A DNA stretch of 64,000 nucleotides. It comes from Candidatus Dormiibacterota bacterium (lineage in GTDB: Bacteria > Acidobacteriota > Polarisedimenticolia > Gp22-AA2). The translations under genes and the position numbers were made by a program. Positions 25,883-35,096 of this stretch are shown piece after piece (within the stretch, counting starts at the first letter, position 1; each line of letters opens with the position of its first letter). The stretch is taken from the NCBI GenBank assembly GCA_035635555.1, contig DASQAT010000048.1, positions 115,051-179,050 of the forward strand, given 5' to 3'. The notes below the pieces were generated by a model that saw only the letters and a program-made list of their open reading frames with translations, made no database searches and was not told the origin of the DNA.

Positions 25883-26782
25883 ATGAGTCCTGGTCAAGTT
25901 CATTCCCGCCCCGCCTTTCTCGGCCACGGCGTCGGCCTGAGACGCGACCATTTCGAGCGCGTCCTGTCGGGGCCCGCCGGCGTCGACTGGTTCGAGGCGA
26001 TCTCCGAGAATTTCATGGTGGACGGCGGACGGCCGCTCGATGTCCTGACCCGCGTCCGCGAGCGCTACCCGATCGTCCTGCACGGCGTGGCGCTGTCGAT
26101 CGGCTCGACCGACCCTCTGGACGAGTCCTACCTCGACCGGCTCGACCTCCTGGCGAGGCGCTTCCAGCCCGCCTGGATCTCCGATCACCTCTGCTGGACC
26201 GGTGTGAACGGACGGCAGGCGCACGATCTCCTGCCGCTGCCGTACACCGAGCAGGCGCTCGACCACGTCGTGGGCCGCGTGCTGCGGGTGCAGGAGCGCC
26301 TGGGGCGTCCCATCGCCCTGGAGAACGTCTCCAGCTATGTGGGGTACCGGCACTCGGCCATGCCGGAGTGGGAGTTCCTGGCCGAGGTGGCCCGCCGCTC
26401 CGGCTGCGGCATCCTGTTGGACATCAACAACATCTACGTCAGCGCCAGGAACCACGGCTTCGACCCGCAACACTATCTCGATGGAGTTCCGCCCGGTGCC
26501 GTCTGGCAGTTCCACCTGGCCGGACACTCGGACAAGGGGACGTATCTCCTCGACACGCACGATCACGCAATCATCGACGAGGTCTGGGCTCTGTACCGCG
26601 CCGCGGTCCGGAGGTTCGGCGCGGTCTCCTCGCTCATCGAATGGGACGACAGGATCCCGTCCTTCGAGAGGCTCGAGGAGGAGTCCCGGCGCGCCCGGAC
26701 GATCCAGAACGAAGCGCTCGACCCGGCGACGATGAAGCTCCCGGCCGCCGCGGCGACCGGACGGAAGGAGACCTCTCCGTGA
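25883..26782 (+). CDS. bufB: DUF692 multinuclear non-heme iron oxidase (BufB-like RiPP enzyme)
   Basis: A 299-residue TIM-barrel MNIO/DUF692 protein, the enzyme class that modifies cysteines in methanobactin (MbnB) and bufferin (BufB) precursors. The predicted iron-ligand set is complete: E42 (FEAISENF), H67 (LHGVALSIG), D101-H102 (SDHLCWTG), E147-N148 (LENVSSY), D180, N183 and H191 (LLDINNIYVSARNHG), H211 and H215 (FHLAGHS), D224-T-H226-D-H228, and E253 (EWDDRIP). The substrate should be the adjacent Cys-rich peptide. The start at 25883 lacks any ribosome site and sits 18 bp after a long hairpin. The stop overlaps the partner gene (GTGA). Confidence 0.92.
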   Translation: MSPGQVHSRPAFLGHGVGLRRDHFERVLSGPAGVDWFEAISENFMVDGGRPLDVLTRVRERYPIVLHGVALSIGSTDPLDESYLDRLDLLARRFQPAWISDHLCWTGVNGRQAHDLLPLPYTEQALDHVVGRVLRVQERLGRPIALENVSSYVGYRHSAMPEWEFLAEVARRSGCGILLDINNIYVSARNHGFDPQHYLDGVPPGAVWQFHLAGHSDKGTYLLDTHDHAIIDEVWALYRAAVRRFGAVSSLIEWDDRIPSFERLEEESRRARTIQNEALDPATMKLPAAAATGRKETSP

Positions 26783-27729
26783 AGGCCGGCGGCCTCCCCG
26801 ACCTGCGGCGGACGCAGGAGCTGTTCTGGACCCTGATCACGGCGCCTGAGGGGGTGCGCCCGGCGATCGAGGATCTCGGCCGTCGCGGCGTGGTGGACGA
26901 GCGCGGCCTCGAGGACCTGTTCACGGGCGACCAGCGTCTGCCGGCGTTGGAGCGCCTGGACATCTACGCCAACATGTATTTCTACCGGCTGCTCGACTGC
27001 CTGGCGGAGGACTTTCCGAAGGTCCTGGCCGCCCTCGGGCCGGCGCGGTTCCACAATCTGATCACCGACTACCTCCTGCGTCATCCGTCGGAGCACCCGT
27101 CGCTGCGCCACCTCGGGAGCCGCCTGCCCGTGTTCCTCGCCTCGCATCCGCTGTCTGTCGAGCTCCCGTGGGTGTCCGACCTGGCGCGGCTGGACTGGGC
27201 GCGGGCCGACCTGTTCGACGCGCGGGACGCCGTGCCGCTGTCCCGCGACGCGCTGGCGCGGCTCCCGCAGGATCACGCCGGCGAGGCGCGCTTCTCGATC
27301 GTGCCGGCGTTCGCCCTGCTGCGCTTCGAGCACGAGGTGGTGGGATACTGGCGCCGTCTGGAGGAGATCGAGGCCGCGGGGAGTGACGACAGGCCGGCGC
27401 ACGGCGGCGCCACAGGGAATGCGGCGCGGGAGAGGACGGAGGCGGACGCCGCCTCGGACGGGGAGCACGAGCGGCACGATCGCCCCGACCCTCCGAAGCG
27501 CAGGAGCACGGCGGCGCGCGTCTGGCGCAAGGACTTCGTCGTCTACCACCGCAGCCTCGACGAGGACGAGGTCCGCTGCCTGGAGCTGGCCCGGGCGGGG
27601 GAGAGCATCGCGCGAATCTGCCAGGGGCTGGCGGCGGGCCGCAGCGTGGCGAAGGCCACCGAGCGCGCGGGCCGGATGATCCAGGGCTGGCTCGACGACG
27701 GCATTCTCGCGGGCGTGACGCTTCCCTGA
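26779..27729 (+). CDS. bufC: DUF2063 RiPP recognition/partner protein (BufC/HvfC-like)
   Basis: A 316-residue protein. The N-terminal helical DUF2063 domain (about 10-130) has the family pattern RRTQELFWTLITAPEGV, LPALERLDIYANMYFYRLLDCLAEDFPKV, FHNLITDYLLRHPSEHPSLRHLG. In methanobactin and bufferin systems the equivalent protein binds the leader/precursor and the MNIO enzyme. A hydrophilic, low-complexity insert at about 198-248 (rich in D, E, R, H and A) splits the C-terminal domain and makes the protein about 50 residues longer than usual. The GTG start overlaps the bufB stop, with AAGGAG upstream. A DoxX-type BufD gene is not next to it. Confidence 0.88.
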   Translation: MKAGGLPDLRRTQELFWTLITAPEGVRPAIEDLGRRGVVDERGLEDLFTGDQRLPALERLDIYANMYFYRLLDCLAEDFPKVLAALGPARFHNLITDYLLRHPSEHPSLRHLGSRLPVFLASHPLSVELPWVSDLARLDWARADLFDARDAVPLSRDALARLPQDHAGEARFSIVPAFALLRFEHEVVGYWRRLEEIEAAGSDDRPAHGGATGNAARERTEADAASDGEHERHDRPDPPKRRSTAARVWRKDFVVYHRSLDEDEVRCLELARAGESIARICQGLAAGRSVAKATERAGRMIQGWLDDGILAGVTLP

Positions 27730-27798
27730 CCGGCCTGCCCGCTCACAGACGAGGCTCCCGCGTGGCGCAGTTGCACGATCACCAGGAGAGGTGTTGCG

Positions 27799-29952
27799 AT
27801 GACGACATTCATGAGAGGAGCGCGGCGTGTCACGCCGCGGCTGGCCCTCGTCCTGATCGCCGCTCCGCTGCTTCTTCCGCCGGCGCCGTCTTGCGCCGCG
27901 GGCGACGTCGCTGAGCCGCCCGTGACCCGGACCGACGAGGTCGTGGACGACCTGTTCGGTGTCTCGATCCCCGACCCCTATCGCTGGCTCGAGGACGGCT
28001 CCAGCGCCGAAGCGCGCACCTGGGTCGAATCGCAGAACGCCTACACCCGCAAGATCCTCGACACACGCCCCGGCCGGGGCGCGACGCGCGACCGCCTGGC
28101 GCGGCTCCTGTCGATCGGCACGCTCACGGCGCCGACTCCCAGGGGAAGCCGCTACTTCTACACGCGCCGCGAGGGGGAGCAGAACCAGCCGATCCTGTAC
28201 GTCCGCGACTCGCTCGTGGGGAAGGACCGGGTTCTGGTCGACCCGAACGCGCTCAGCGCGGACGGCACGGCCGCCATCGACTGGTGGTACCCGTCGGAGG
28301 ACGGCGCCCTTCTCGCCTACGGCGTGTCGCTCAGCGGCGACGAGAAGAGCACCCTGCATGTCCTCGACGTGAAGACGGGCAAGGCGCTCGAGGACGTCAT
28401 TCCCCACACGCGCTACTGCAGCCTCGGATGGCTGCCGGACAACAGCGGCTTCTACTACACCCGCTACCCGACCCCGGGAGAGGTCCCGGCCGGCCAGGAG
28501 AACTACAACCGGCACGTCTTCTTCCACCGCCTCGGTGTCGACTGGGCGAAAGACCCGGCGATCTTCGGCGCGGCGCGCAAGCCGGAGGAGATCATCGAGT
28601 TCAGCGTCTCGCCGGACGGCCGCTACATGGTGGTGTGGGTGCTCGAGGGCTGGTCCCGGTCCGATCTGTACGTCAAGGATCTCAAGACCGAGGGATCGCA
28701 GTTCGTTCCCGTGGCGGAGAAGATCGACGCGCTGTTCCAGGGGGAAGTGGTCGACGGCACCCTGTACCTCCTGACCAACTGGGAGGCGCCGCGCTACCGG
28801 CTGTTCGCCGTCGATCCGAAGAAGCCCGGGCGCGCCGCCTGGAAGCCGCTGATCCCGCAGACCGACGCGGTCCTGAGCGAGGTCCACGTGGTGGGCGGCC
28901 GGATCCTCGCGCTCTACCTCAAGGACGCAGCGTCGCGTCTCACGGTGTTCGGCAGCGACGGAAAGAAAGTGCGCGACATCGCGCTGCCGTCGCTCGGGAC
29001 GATCGAGAAGGTGGACGGCCGTCACGACGGACAGGAGGCGTTCTTCGGGTTCTCGTCGTACACCGTGCCGCCGACCGTGTACCGCCACGACCTCAAGACC
29101 GGGGCCGTCACGCTCTGGGAGCAGGTCAGGACCGACCTCGATCTCTCGGGTCTCGACGTCGACCAGGTGTTCTACCGCTCGAAGGACGGCACGCGCGTGC
29201 CGATGTTCGTGGTGCACCGCAAGGGTCTGCGCCTGGACGGCGGGAACCCGACGGTTCTTTACGGCTACGGCGGCTTCAACATCAGCCTGACGCCGGCCTT
29301 CTCGCGCGCCGTCGTGCTGTGGCTCGAGCGCGGCGGGATCTATGCCGTGGCGAACCTGCGGGGCGGCGGGGAGTACGGCGAGGACTGGCACCGCGCCGGC
29401 ATGCTCGATCGCAAGCAGAACGTCTTCGACGATTTCATCGCGGCCGCGTCCTGGCTCATCGAGCAGAAGTACACGCGCCCGGATCGCCTGGCGATCTACG
29501 GCGGCAGCAACGGCGGGCTCCTGGTCGGCGCGGCCCTGACCCAGAGACCCGACCTGTTCCGCGCCGTCGTGTGCGCCGTGCCGCTCCTCGACATGCTGCG
29601 CTACGAAAACTTCCAGATCGCCCGGTTGTGGGTGCCGGAGTACGGCTCGGCCGCGAACGAGAAGCAGTTCCGCGTGCTGCGCGCCTACTCCCCCTACCAC
29701 AACGTGAAGGACGGCACGGCCTACCCGGCGGTCCTGCTCGAGGCGGCGGAGAGCGACAGCCGGGTCGACCCGATGCACGCGCGCAAGATGGCGGCGCGCC
29801 TTCAGAAGGCCACCTCCTCGAAGCAGCCGGTCCTCCTGCGCATCGAGACCAAGGCCGGACACGGCATCGGCAAGCCGCTCACCAAGGTCGTCGACGAGGC
29901 GGCCGACACCTGGACGTTCCTTCTCTGGCAGCTGGGTCTCGAGACGCGGTAA
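27799..29952 (+). CDS. secreted prolyl oligopeptidase (S9A)
   Basis: A 717-residue serine peptidase cleaving after proline in short peptides. It has a signal peptide of about 34 residues ([21 protein letters not shown]) and the S9A opening [22 protein letters not shown] seven-bladed propeller fills the middle. The C-terminal alpha/beta-hydrolase domain carries S570 (GGSNGG), an Asp in SDSRVDP (about 655-657) and H688 (KAGHG). [17 protein letters not shown] and [14 protein letters not shown] are typical. It follows bufC after 69 bp and could be read through from it, though a link to peptide maturation is only a possibility. Family-normal length. Confidence 0.93.
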   Translation: MTTFMRGARRVTPRLALVLIAAPLLLPPAPSCAAGDVAEPPVTRTDEVVDDLFGVSIPDPYRWLEDGSSAEARTWVESQNAYTRKILDTRPGRGATRDRLARLLSIGTLTAPTPRGSRYFYTRREGEQNQPILYVRDSLVGKDRVLVDPNALSADGTAAIDWWYPSEDGALLAYGVSLSGDEKSTLHVLDVKTGKALEDVIPHTRYCSLGWLPDNSGFYYTRYPTPGEVPAGQENYNRHVFFHRLGVDWAKDPAIFGAARKPEEIIEFSVSPDGRYMVVWVLEGWSRSDLYVKDLKTEGSQFVPVAEKIDALFQGEVVDGTLYLLTNWEAPRYRLFAVDPKKPGRAAWKPLIPQTDAVLSEVHVVGGRILALYLKDAASRLTVFGSDGKKVRDIALPSLGTIEKVDGRHDGQEAFFGFSSYTVPPTVYRHDLKTGAVTLWEQVRTDLDLSGLDVDQVFYRSKDGTRVPMFVVHRKGLRLDGGNPTVLYGYGGFNISLTPAFSRAVVLWLERGGIYAVANLRGGGEYGEDWHRAGMLDRKQNVFDDFIAAASWLIEQKYTRPDRLAIYGGSNGGLLVGAALTQRPDLFRAVVCAVPLLDMLRYENFQIARLWVPEYGSAANEKQFRVLRAYSPYHNVKDGTAYPAVLLEAAESDSRVDPMHARKMAARLQKATSSKQPVLLRIETKAGHGIGKPLTKVVDEAADTWTFLLWQLGLETR

Positions 29953-29955
29953 GAT
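29950..29955 (+). promoter_or_regulatory. -10-like box (TAAGAT), possibly leaderless start
   Basis: TAAGAT ends seven bases before the ATG at 29963. Its first bases are part of the previous gene's TAA stop. No ribosome site precedes the ATG. Confidence 0.3.
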
Positions 29956-29962
29956 AATTGGC

Positions 29963-31987
29963 ATGCCCGTCCTGGATTCGGTCTGCCCGCTCGACTGCCC
30001 CGACCGCTGCAGCCTCGAGGTGAAGGTCGAGGACGGGCGCGTCGTGTCGATCACCGGCAGCCGCGTCCACGCGCTCACCGACGGGTTCATCTGCGCCAAG
30101 GTGCGTGATTATCCGCGCCGGCTGTACGGGCCGGATCGCCTCCTGCACGCGCTGCGCCGCAGCGGTCCGAAGGGGACAGGGCGCTTCGAGCGCCTGTCCT
30201 GGGACGAGGCGATCGCGACGATCGCGCGCCGGTTCGCGGAAATCCGCGCGCGCCTTGGAGGCGAGGCGATCCTGCCGTTCTCCTACGGCGGGTCGAACGG
30301 TCTTCTGACCCAGGGCACCACCGACGAGCGTCTGTTCCGATCGCTCGGCGCCTCGCGCCTGGCGCGGACCGTGTGCGCGGCGCCGACCACGGCGGCCGCC
30401 GAGGCGCTGTACGGCCGCATGGCGAGCGTCGATTTCCCCGAGTTCGCGCAGGCGAAGTTCATCATCGTCTGGGGCGCCAACCCGAAGCACAGCAACATCC
30501 ATCTGATGCCGTACCTGAAGGCGGCCCGTCAGGCGGGGGGGCGCGTGGCGCTGATCGATCCGCGGCGGACGATGTCGGGGCAGTACGTCGACCTGCACCT
30601 GCCGATCTTCCCGGGCACCGACGGGGCGGTCGCCCTGGCGATGATCGGCCACCTGGATCGGATCGGCCTCGTCGACCGCGCCTTCCTCGAGACGCACACG
30701 GTCGGCTGGGAGAACCTCCTGGAGCGGGCGCGCTCGTGGACGCTGGGGCGCGCCGCCCGGCTCGCGCGCGTCGAGGCGAAGGAGATCGCGGCGATCGCCG
30801 AGGGGTTCGCGTCCGCCGACCCGGCGCTGGTCCGCTGCGGCTGGGGGCTGGAGCGCAACCGCAATTCCGAGTCGTCCGTGGCGGCCGTCCTGGCCCTGCC
30901 GGCGGTGGCCGGCAAGTTCGGCAAGCCGGGCGGCGGCTACGCCCTGTCCTCGTCCCCGACGTACGACGTGGACGAGTCGCGGCTCATCGGAGTGCCCGAG
31001 GCCCGGACGCGCCTCATCAACATGAACCGCCTCGGCCGCGTCCTTCTCGAAGAGAGCGACCCGCCGATCGAGGCGCTGTTCGTCTACAACGCCAATCCGG
31101 TCGTCACCGTCCCGGACCAGAACCGCATCGTGAAGGGGCTCGAGCGCGAGGACCTGTTCACCGTCGTCTTCGACCAGGTGATGACCGACACGGCGCTGTA
31201 CGCCGACATCGTCCTCCCGGCCACGACCTTCCTCGAGCATACCGAGCTCTCCACCTCGTACGGCACCTATGCCGTGATGCTGGCGGAGCCCGTCATCGAG
31301 CCGCAAGGGGAGTCGAAGCCGAACGAAGAGGTCTTCGGCCTGATCATGCAGGCGATGGGGATCGAGGACCGGGCGCCGCGCGGAGAGGCGCTGGTGCGCG
31401 AGGCGCTGGCCTCGATCGGCGGCCCCGTGGCGCCGGGCGACGAAGGCGCGGAGCGGGCCGACGGGAGGGGGCGCCTCGAGCGCCTGCGGCGCGACGGTCT
31501 CCTGACCTTCGACTTCCCGGGGCCGCGCCCGGTCCAGTTCGCGACCGTGTTCCCGAAGACCCCCGGGCGCAAGGCCGACCTGTGGCCGGCGGCCCTCGGA
31601 ACGGACCCGTACGTCATCCTCGACGACCCGGCCGACCGACGCCATCCGCTGGCCCTGATCTCGCCCGCGACCGACAAGACGATCTCCTCGACGCTGGGCG
31701 AGTTCAACCACGACGACGTCCGCCTCCAGATGCACCCGGAGGACGCGGCGCCGCGACGCCTGCGCGAGGGCCAGCCGGTGCGCGTCCACAACGACCTCGG
31801 CGAGGTCGTGGTCCCCCTGCGTCTCAATCCCGACGTGCGCCCCGGGGTGGTCTATCTGCCCAAGGGGATCTGGAACCGGCACACGAAGAACGGACGTGTC
31901 GGAACGGCTCTCGTGCCCGACACCGTCTCCGCCGTCTCCGGCGGCGCGTGCTTCAACGACGCCCGCGTGGAGGTCGGTCCCGCCTGA
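29963..31987 (+). CDS. cytoplasmic molybdopterin oxidoreductase with [4Fe-4S] cluster
   Basis: A 674-residue DMSO-reductase-superfamily protein. The N-terminal cluster motif is C8-x3-C12-x3-C16-x27-C44 (SVCPLDCPDRC, then GFICAKV). The Mo-bis-MGD domain follows with GRFERLSWDEAIATIA, IIVWGANPKHSNIHLMPYL, DPRRTMSGQYVDLHLPIFPGTD and a C-terminal MGD-binding barrel (LNPDVRPGVVYLPKGIW). No Tat signal, so it is cytoplasmic. The likely metal-ligand region (ARTVCAAPTTAA) resembles the formate-dehydrogenase-H-like or BisC-like uncharacterised group with no catalytic Sec/Cys assigned. No small Fe-S or membrane subunit adjoins it. The substrate is unknown. Confidence 0.85.
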   Translation: MPVLDSVCPLDCPDRCSLEVKVEDGRVVSITGSRVHALTDGFICAKVRDYPRRLYGPDRLLHALRRSGPKGTGRFERLSWDEAIATIARRFAEIRARLGGEAILPFSYGGSNGLLTQGTTDERLFRSLGASRLARTVCAAPTTAAAEALYGRMASVDFPEFAQAKFIIVWGANPKHSNIHLMPYLKAARQAGGRVALIDPRRTMSGQYVDLHLPIFPGTDGAVALAMIGHLDRIGLVDRAFLETHTVGWENLLERARSWTLGRAARLARVEAKEIAAIAEGFASADPALVRCGWGLERNRNSESSVAAVLALPAVAGKFGKPGGGYALSSSPTYDVDESRLIGVPEARTRLINMNRLGRVLLEESDPPIEALFVYNANPVVTVPDQNRIVKGLEREDLFTVVFDQVMTDTALYADIVLPATTFLEHTELSTSYGTYAVMLAEPVIEPQGESKPNEEVFGLIMQAMGIEDRAPRGEALVREALASIGGPVAPGDEGAERADGRGRLERLRRDGLLTFDFPGPRPVQFATVFPKTPGRKADLWPAALGTDPYVILDDPADRRHPLALISPATDKTISSTLGEFNHDDVRLQMHPEDAAPRRLREGQPVRVHNDLGEVVVPLRLNPDVRPGVVYLPKGIWNRHTKNGRVGTALVPDTVSAVSGGACFNDARVEVGPA

Positions 31988-32048
31988 TCGGATCGTCCGG
32001 CCCGGCGGCGCGCTCGTGCTATGCTCCGCGCGGGAAGGGGAGCGATAC

Positions 32049-33122
32049 ATGAGGCAGCCTGTTCCGGCGGGCTTGTTGGCGACATTCCTGGTGATCGGCT
32101 GCTCGGGCGCGCCGAAGGAGCCGCCGAAATCTCCGGTCAAGTCCCCTCCCGGCGAGACCCTGACCTCGGAGGACTTCAGCATGGTCCTGCCGCTCGGTCT
32201 GCAGGCCGGCGCGGCCTACGTCCCCGACAAGAACCCGATCACGAAGCTGAAGATCGAGCTCGGCCACAAGCTCTATTTCGATCCGCGGCTGAGCAAGGAC
32301 GGCACGACCTCCTGCGCCACCTGCCACGCGCCCGAGAAGGGGTTCTCCGACGGGCGGCCGACCTCGCTCGGCGTCGGCCGCCAGCCCGGCTCGCGCAACG
32401 CCCCGACCGTGATCAACCGCCTGTTCAGCAAGGAGCAGTTCTGGGACGGGCGCGCCGCCGATCTCGAGGACCAGGCGCTCGGCCCGATCCAGAACCCGAT
32501 CGAGATGGGGCACACGCTCGAGGGGATGATCTCGAGCGTCGAGGCGATCCAGGGGTACGCCCCCGAGTTCCAGGCGGCGTTCGGCAGCCCCGGCGTCAAC
32601 GCCGACAGGGTCGCCATGGCGATCGCGACCTACGAGCGGACCGTGCTCGCCGGCGGCTCCCCCTACGATCGCTACCAGGCGGGGGACAAGACGGCCCTGA
32701 GCGAATCGGCGGTGCGCGGCATGAACCTGTTCACCGACGCGCAGAAGGCCAACTGCGTCACCTGCCACGCCGGCTTCAATTTCACCGACGAGTCGTACCA
32801 CAACCTCGGCGTGGGGATGGACAAGCCGAACCCGGACTGGGGCCGCTTCGTCGTGACCAAGAACGATTTCGACAAGGGGGCCTTCAAGACGCCGACCCTG
32901 CGCAACGTCACCCAGACGTCGCCCTACATGCACGACGGCAGCGAGACGACGCTCCTGGAGGTCGTCAACTTCTACGACAAAGGCGGGTTCAAGAACCAGT
33001 GGCTGTCGAAGGAGATCAAGCCGCTCCACCTGTCCGACCAGGACAAGGCCGACCTCGTCGCCTTCCTCGAGGCGCTGACCGGCGAGGTGAGCGGCAACGA
33101 CCGTCCGGCCCTGCCGCAGTAG
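32049..33122 (+). CDS. diheme cytochrome c peroxidase (MauG/CcpA family) lipoprotein
   Basis: A 357-residue periplasmic diheme peroxidase. The signal peptide ends in a lipobox V-I-G-C18, so it is likely lipid-anchored. The heme sites are C89-A-T-C92-H93 and C236-V-T-C239-H240. GFSDGRPTSLGVGRQPGSRNAP, EQFWDGRAADLEDQALGPI and the C-terminal TLRNVTQTSPYMHDGS are family signatures. It reduces hydrogen peroxide with electrons from cytochromes, or acts as a MauG-like oxidase. The ATG follows GGGAAGGGGAG. It is monocistronic, converging with the next gene. Confidence 0.93.
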   Translation: MRQPVPAGLLATFLVIGCSGAPKEPPKSPVKSPPGETLTSEDFSMVLPLGLQAGAAYVPDKNPITKLKIELGHKLYFDPRLSKDGTTSCATCHAPEKGFSDGRPTSLGVGRQPGSRNAPTVINRLFSKEQFWDGRAADLEDQALGPIQNPIEMGHTLEGMISSVEAIQGYAPEFQAAFGSPGVNADRVAMAIATYERTVLAGGSPYDRYQAGDKTALSESAVRGMNLFTDAQKANCVTCHAGFNFTDESYHNLGVGMDKPNPDWGRFVVTKNDFDKGAFKTPTLRNVTQTSPYMHDGSETTLLEVVNFYDKGGFKNQWLSKEIKPLHLSDQDKADLVAFLEALTGEVSGNDRPALPQ

Positions 33123-33140
33123 GAGCCCGCACCGGCTCCG

Positions 33141-33641
33141 TCACTTCTTCTGCGCGTCGTCCGGGGCGGGCGAGTCGTGCAGGTGCACCACCTGCCAGCG
33201 GCCGTTCCTCTTGAACAGCACGTCCGTCTCCTGGTGCCAGCTCGCGACGATGGTTCCGTCGGGCTGGCGCATCTTCGTGTAGATGCGGTAGGCGGCGACC
33301 GCCGCGTCGTTCGCCTCTGAGACGTGGTAGGCGGGGTCGGCCCACTTGACCTCGAGGATCTTCGTGCCGTCCGCGAGCTGCTTCTCCCAGTAAGGCCTGT
33401 AATCCGCGATGTCGAGACGACCCTGCTCCCAGTACTGGGTCATGTCGTCCGCGTAGAATCCCCAGTACGTCTTCCAGTCGTTCGCCTCGTAGACCTTGTT
33501 GAACCGATCGGTGAAGTCCTTGACCTCCGCCAGCGTCTTCTCGCCGGGGCCGGCGGTGGCGGCGCCCGCGACGAAGGCGAGACCGGCGGTGAGGATGAGA
33601 GCGGCGGCGAACAGGATCGATCGCTGAGATGGCCGGGACAT
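33141..33641 (-). CDS. secreted NTF2-like (SnoaL/DUF4440-type) protein
   Basis: A 166-residue exported protein. Residues 1-30 are a signal peptide (ILFAAALILTAGLAFVAGAATAG). The mature part has the cone-shaped NTF2 pattern: helix KTLAEVKDFTDRFNKVYEANDW, FYADDMTQYWEQGRLDIADYRPYWEKQ, and C-terminal strands ending KRNGRWQVVHLHDSP. Such domains bind small ligands or catalyse isomerase-type reactions; nothing identifies the substrate. The start ATG at 33641 has AGGAGG upstream. Confidence 0.78.
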   Translation of the reverse strand: MSRPSQRSILFAAALILTAGLAFVAGAATAGPGEKTLAEVKDFTDRFNKVYEANDWKTYWGFYADDMTQYWEQGRLDIADYRPYWEKQLADGTKILEVKWADPAYHVSEANDAAVAAYRIYTKMRQPDGTIVASWHQETDVLFKRNGRWQVVHLHDSPAPDDAQKK

Positions 33642-33734
33642 GGGGTCCTCCTCGATGAAAGCCCAGGGACGCTGAGAGTATCACGCACGAACGGGGCGGC
33701 CGCTGTCTGATAGAATGCCCTGTCTGAGGGGGAT

Positions 33735-35074
33735 ATGCCGAATCGTGAAACCACGAAGAAGCCCGCGGACGGCGGGGCCGCGCGGGGGACGGAGACCGCC
33801 CTGAGCGCCGCCGAAAAGCACCGGCGCTACCTGTTCCCCTGCGTCACCACCTATTACGACGAGCCGCTGACGCTGGTGCGCGGCGAAGGACTGCACGTCT
33901 GGGACGACGCGGGACGCCGTTACCTCGACTGCTTCGCCGGTGTCCTGACCGTGAGCGTCGGGCACTGCCACCCCGAGGTCACGGACGCGATCGTCCGGCA
34001 GGTCCAGACGCTCGTCCACATCTCGAACCTCTACGCCAACGCGCCGCAATCCGATCTCGCGGAGGCGCTGGCGCAGGTGCTGCCCGAGGGACTCGACCGG
34101 TTCTTTTTCACGAACTCCGGCACCGAGGCCGACGAGACGGCGGTCGCGCTGGCCCGCGTCTTCACCGGCGTGCAGGAAGTGGTCGTCCTGCGGTACGGCT
34201 ACTCCGGGCGCTCGATGATGGCGGTGGCCGCCTCCGGACAGGCGCCCTGGAAGCAGTTCGGCAACCCGGTCCCGGGATTCGTGCACGCCGTCGCCCCTTA
34301 CTGCTACCGCTGCCCGCTCAAGCTGACCTATCCGTCGTGCGACGTCGCCTGCGCCAAGGACGTCGAGGAGGTCACCAGACGACGACCTCAGGGCGCGTCG
34401 CCGGGATCCTTGCGGAGGTGATCATCGGCTCGGGCGGCTTCATCGTCCCCCCCAAAGAATACTTCCAGATCGTCGCCGCGATCGTGCGCAAGGCGGGCGG
34501 TGTGTTCATCGCCGACGAGGTGCAGACCGGCTGGGGGCGCACCGGCCGGATGTTCGGCATCGAGCACTACGGCGTCGTTCCGGACATCATGACCTTCGCC
34601 AAGGGGATGGCGAACGGATCCCCCATCGGAGCCACCGCCACCACAGGAGCCATTGCGGCGGCCCTCAAGCCGCTGTCGTTCTCGACCTTCGGCGGGAACC
34701 CCGTGACCTCGGCCGCGGCGCTCGCCACGCTGCGCGTCATCCAGAAGCAGAGGCTCGCGGACAACGCGCGCCTCATGGGGGATCGCCTGAACGCCGGCCT
34801 GCGCGACATGCAGCGGCGCCACCCTGTCATCGGCGACGTGCGCGGGGTCGGACTGATGCAGGGCGCTGAGCTGGTCAAGGAGAACAAGGTCCCCGATCCG
34901 CAGGCCGCCGCGCGCGTCCTCGAGGGGACGCGCCGTCGCGGCGTTCTGATCGGCAAGGGCGGACTGTGGGGAAATGTCCTGCGCGTCGCGCCACCGCTCA
35001 CCGTCACCGAGCCGCAGATCGACGAGCTGATCGCCGCCCTCGACGAATCGTTCGCCGACCTGTCGCGATCCTGA
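33735..35074 (+). pseudogene. class III aminotransferase (AGXT2-like) interrupted by a -1 frameshift
   Basis: Two overlapping frames encode one protein. Residues 1-213 (33735-34373) carry the N-terminal half (YYDEPLTLVRGEGLHVWDDA, FFTNSGTEADETAV). The rest, from CAG at 34376 to 35074, carries IADEVQTGWGRTGRMFG, the PLP lysine segment MTFAKGMANG and FSTFGGNPVTSAAALATL. Restoring one base at 34374-34375 would give EEV-x-QTTTSGRVAG and a normal protein of about 446 residues. No slippery heptamer is visible, so a point deletion or an assembly error is likelier than programmed frameshifting. Intact homologues use alanine or beta-amino acids with glyoxylate or pyruvate. Confidence 0.85.
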
Positions 35075-35096
35075 CCCGTCCGACAACCGAGCCTCC

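Noticed and set aside
26563..30099. Very long open frames opposite real genes (for example minus strand here, and plus strand at 10025-13030)
   Set aside because: They lie exactly over well-recognised genes, have Arg/Gly/Pro/His-rich composition and no family motifs: artefacts of high GC at third positions.
34374..34376. Programmed frameshift in the class III aminotransferase
   Set aside because: No slippery heptamer, upstream SD-like stimulator or clear downstream pseudoknot is seen; a point deletion or assembly error is simpler.
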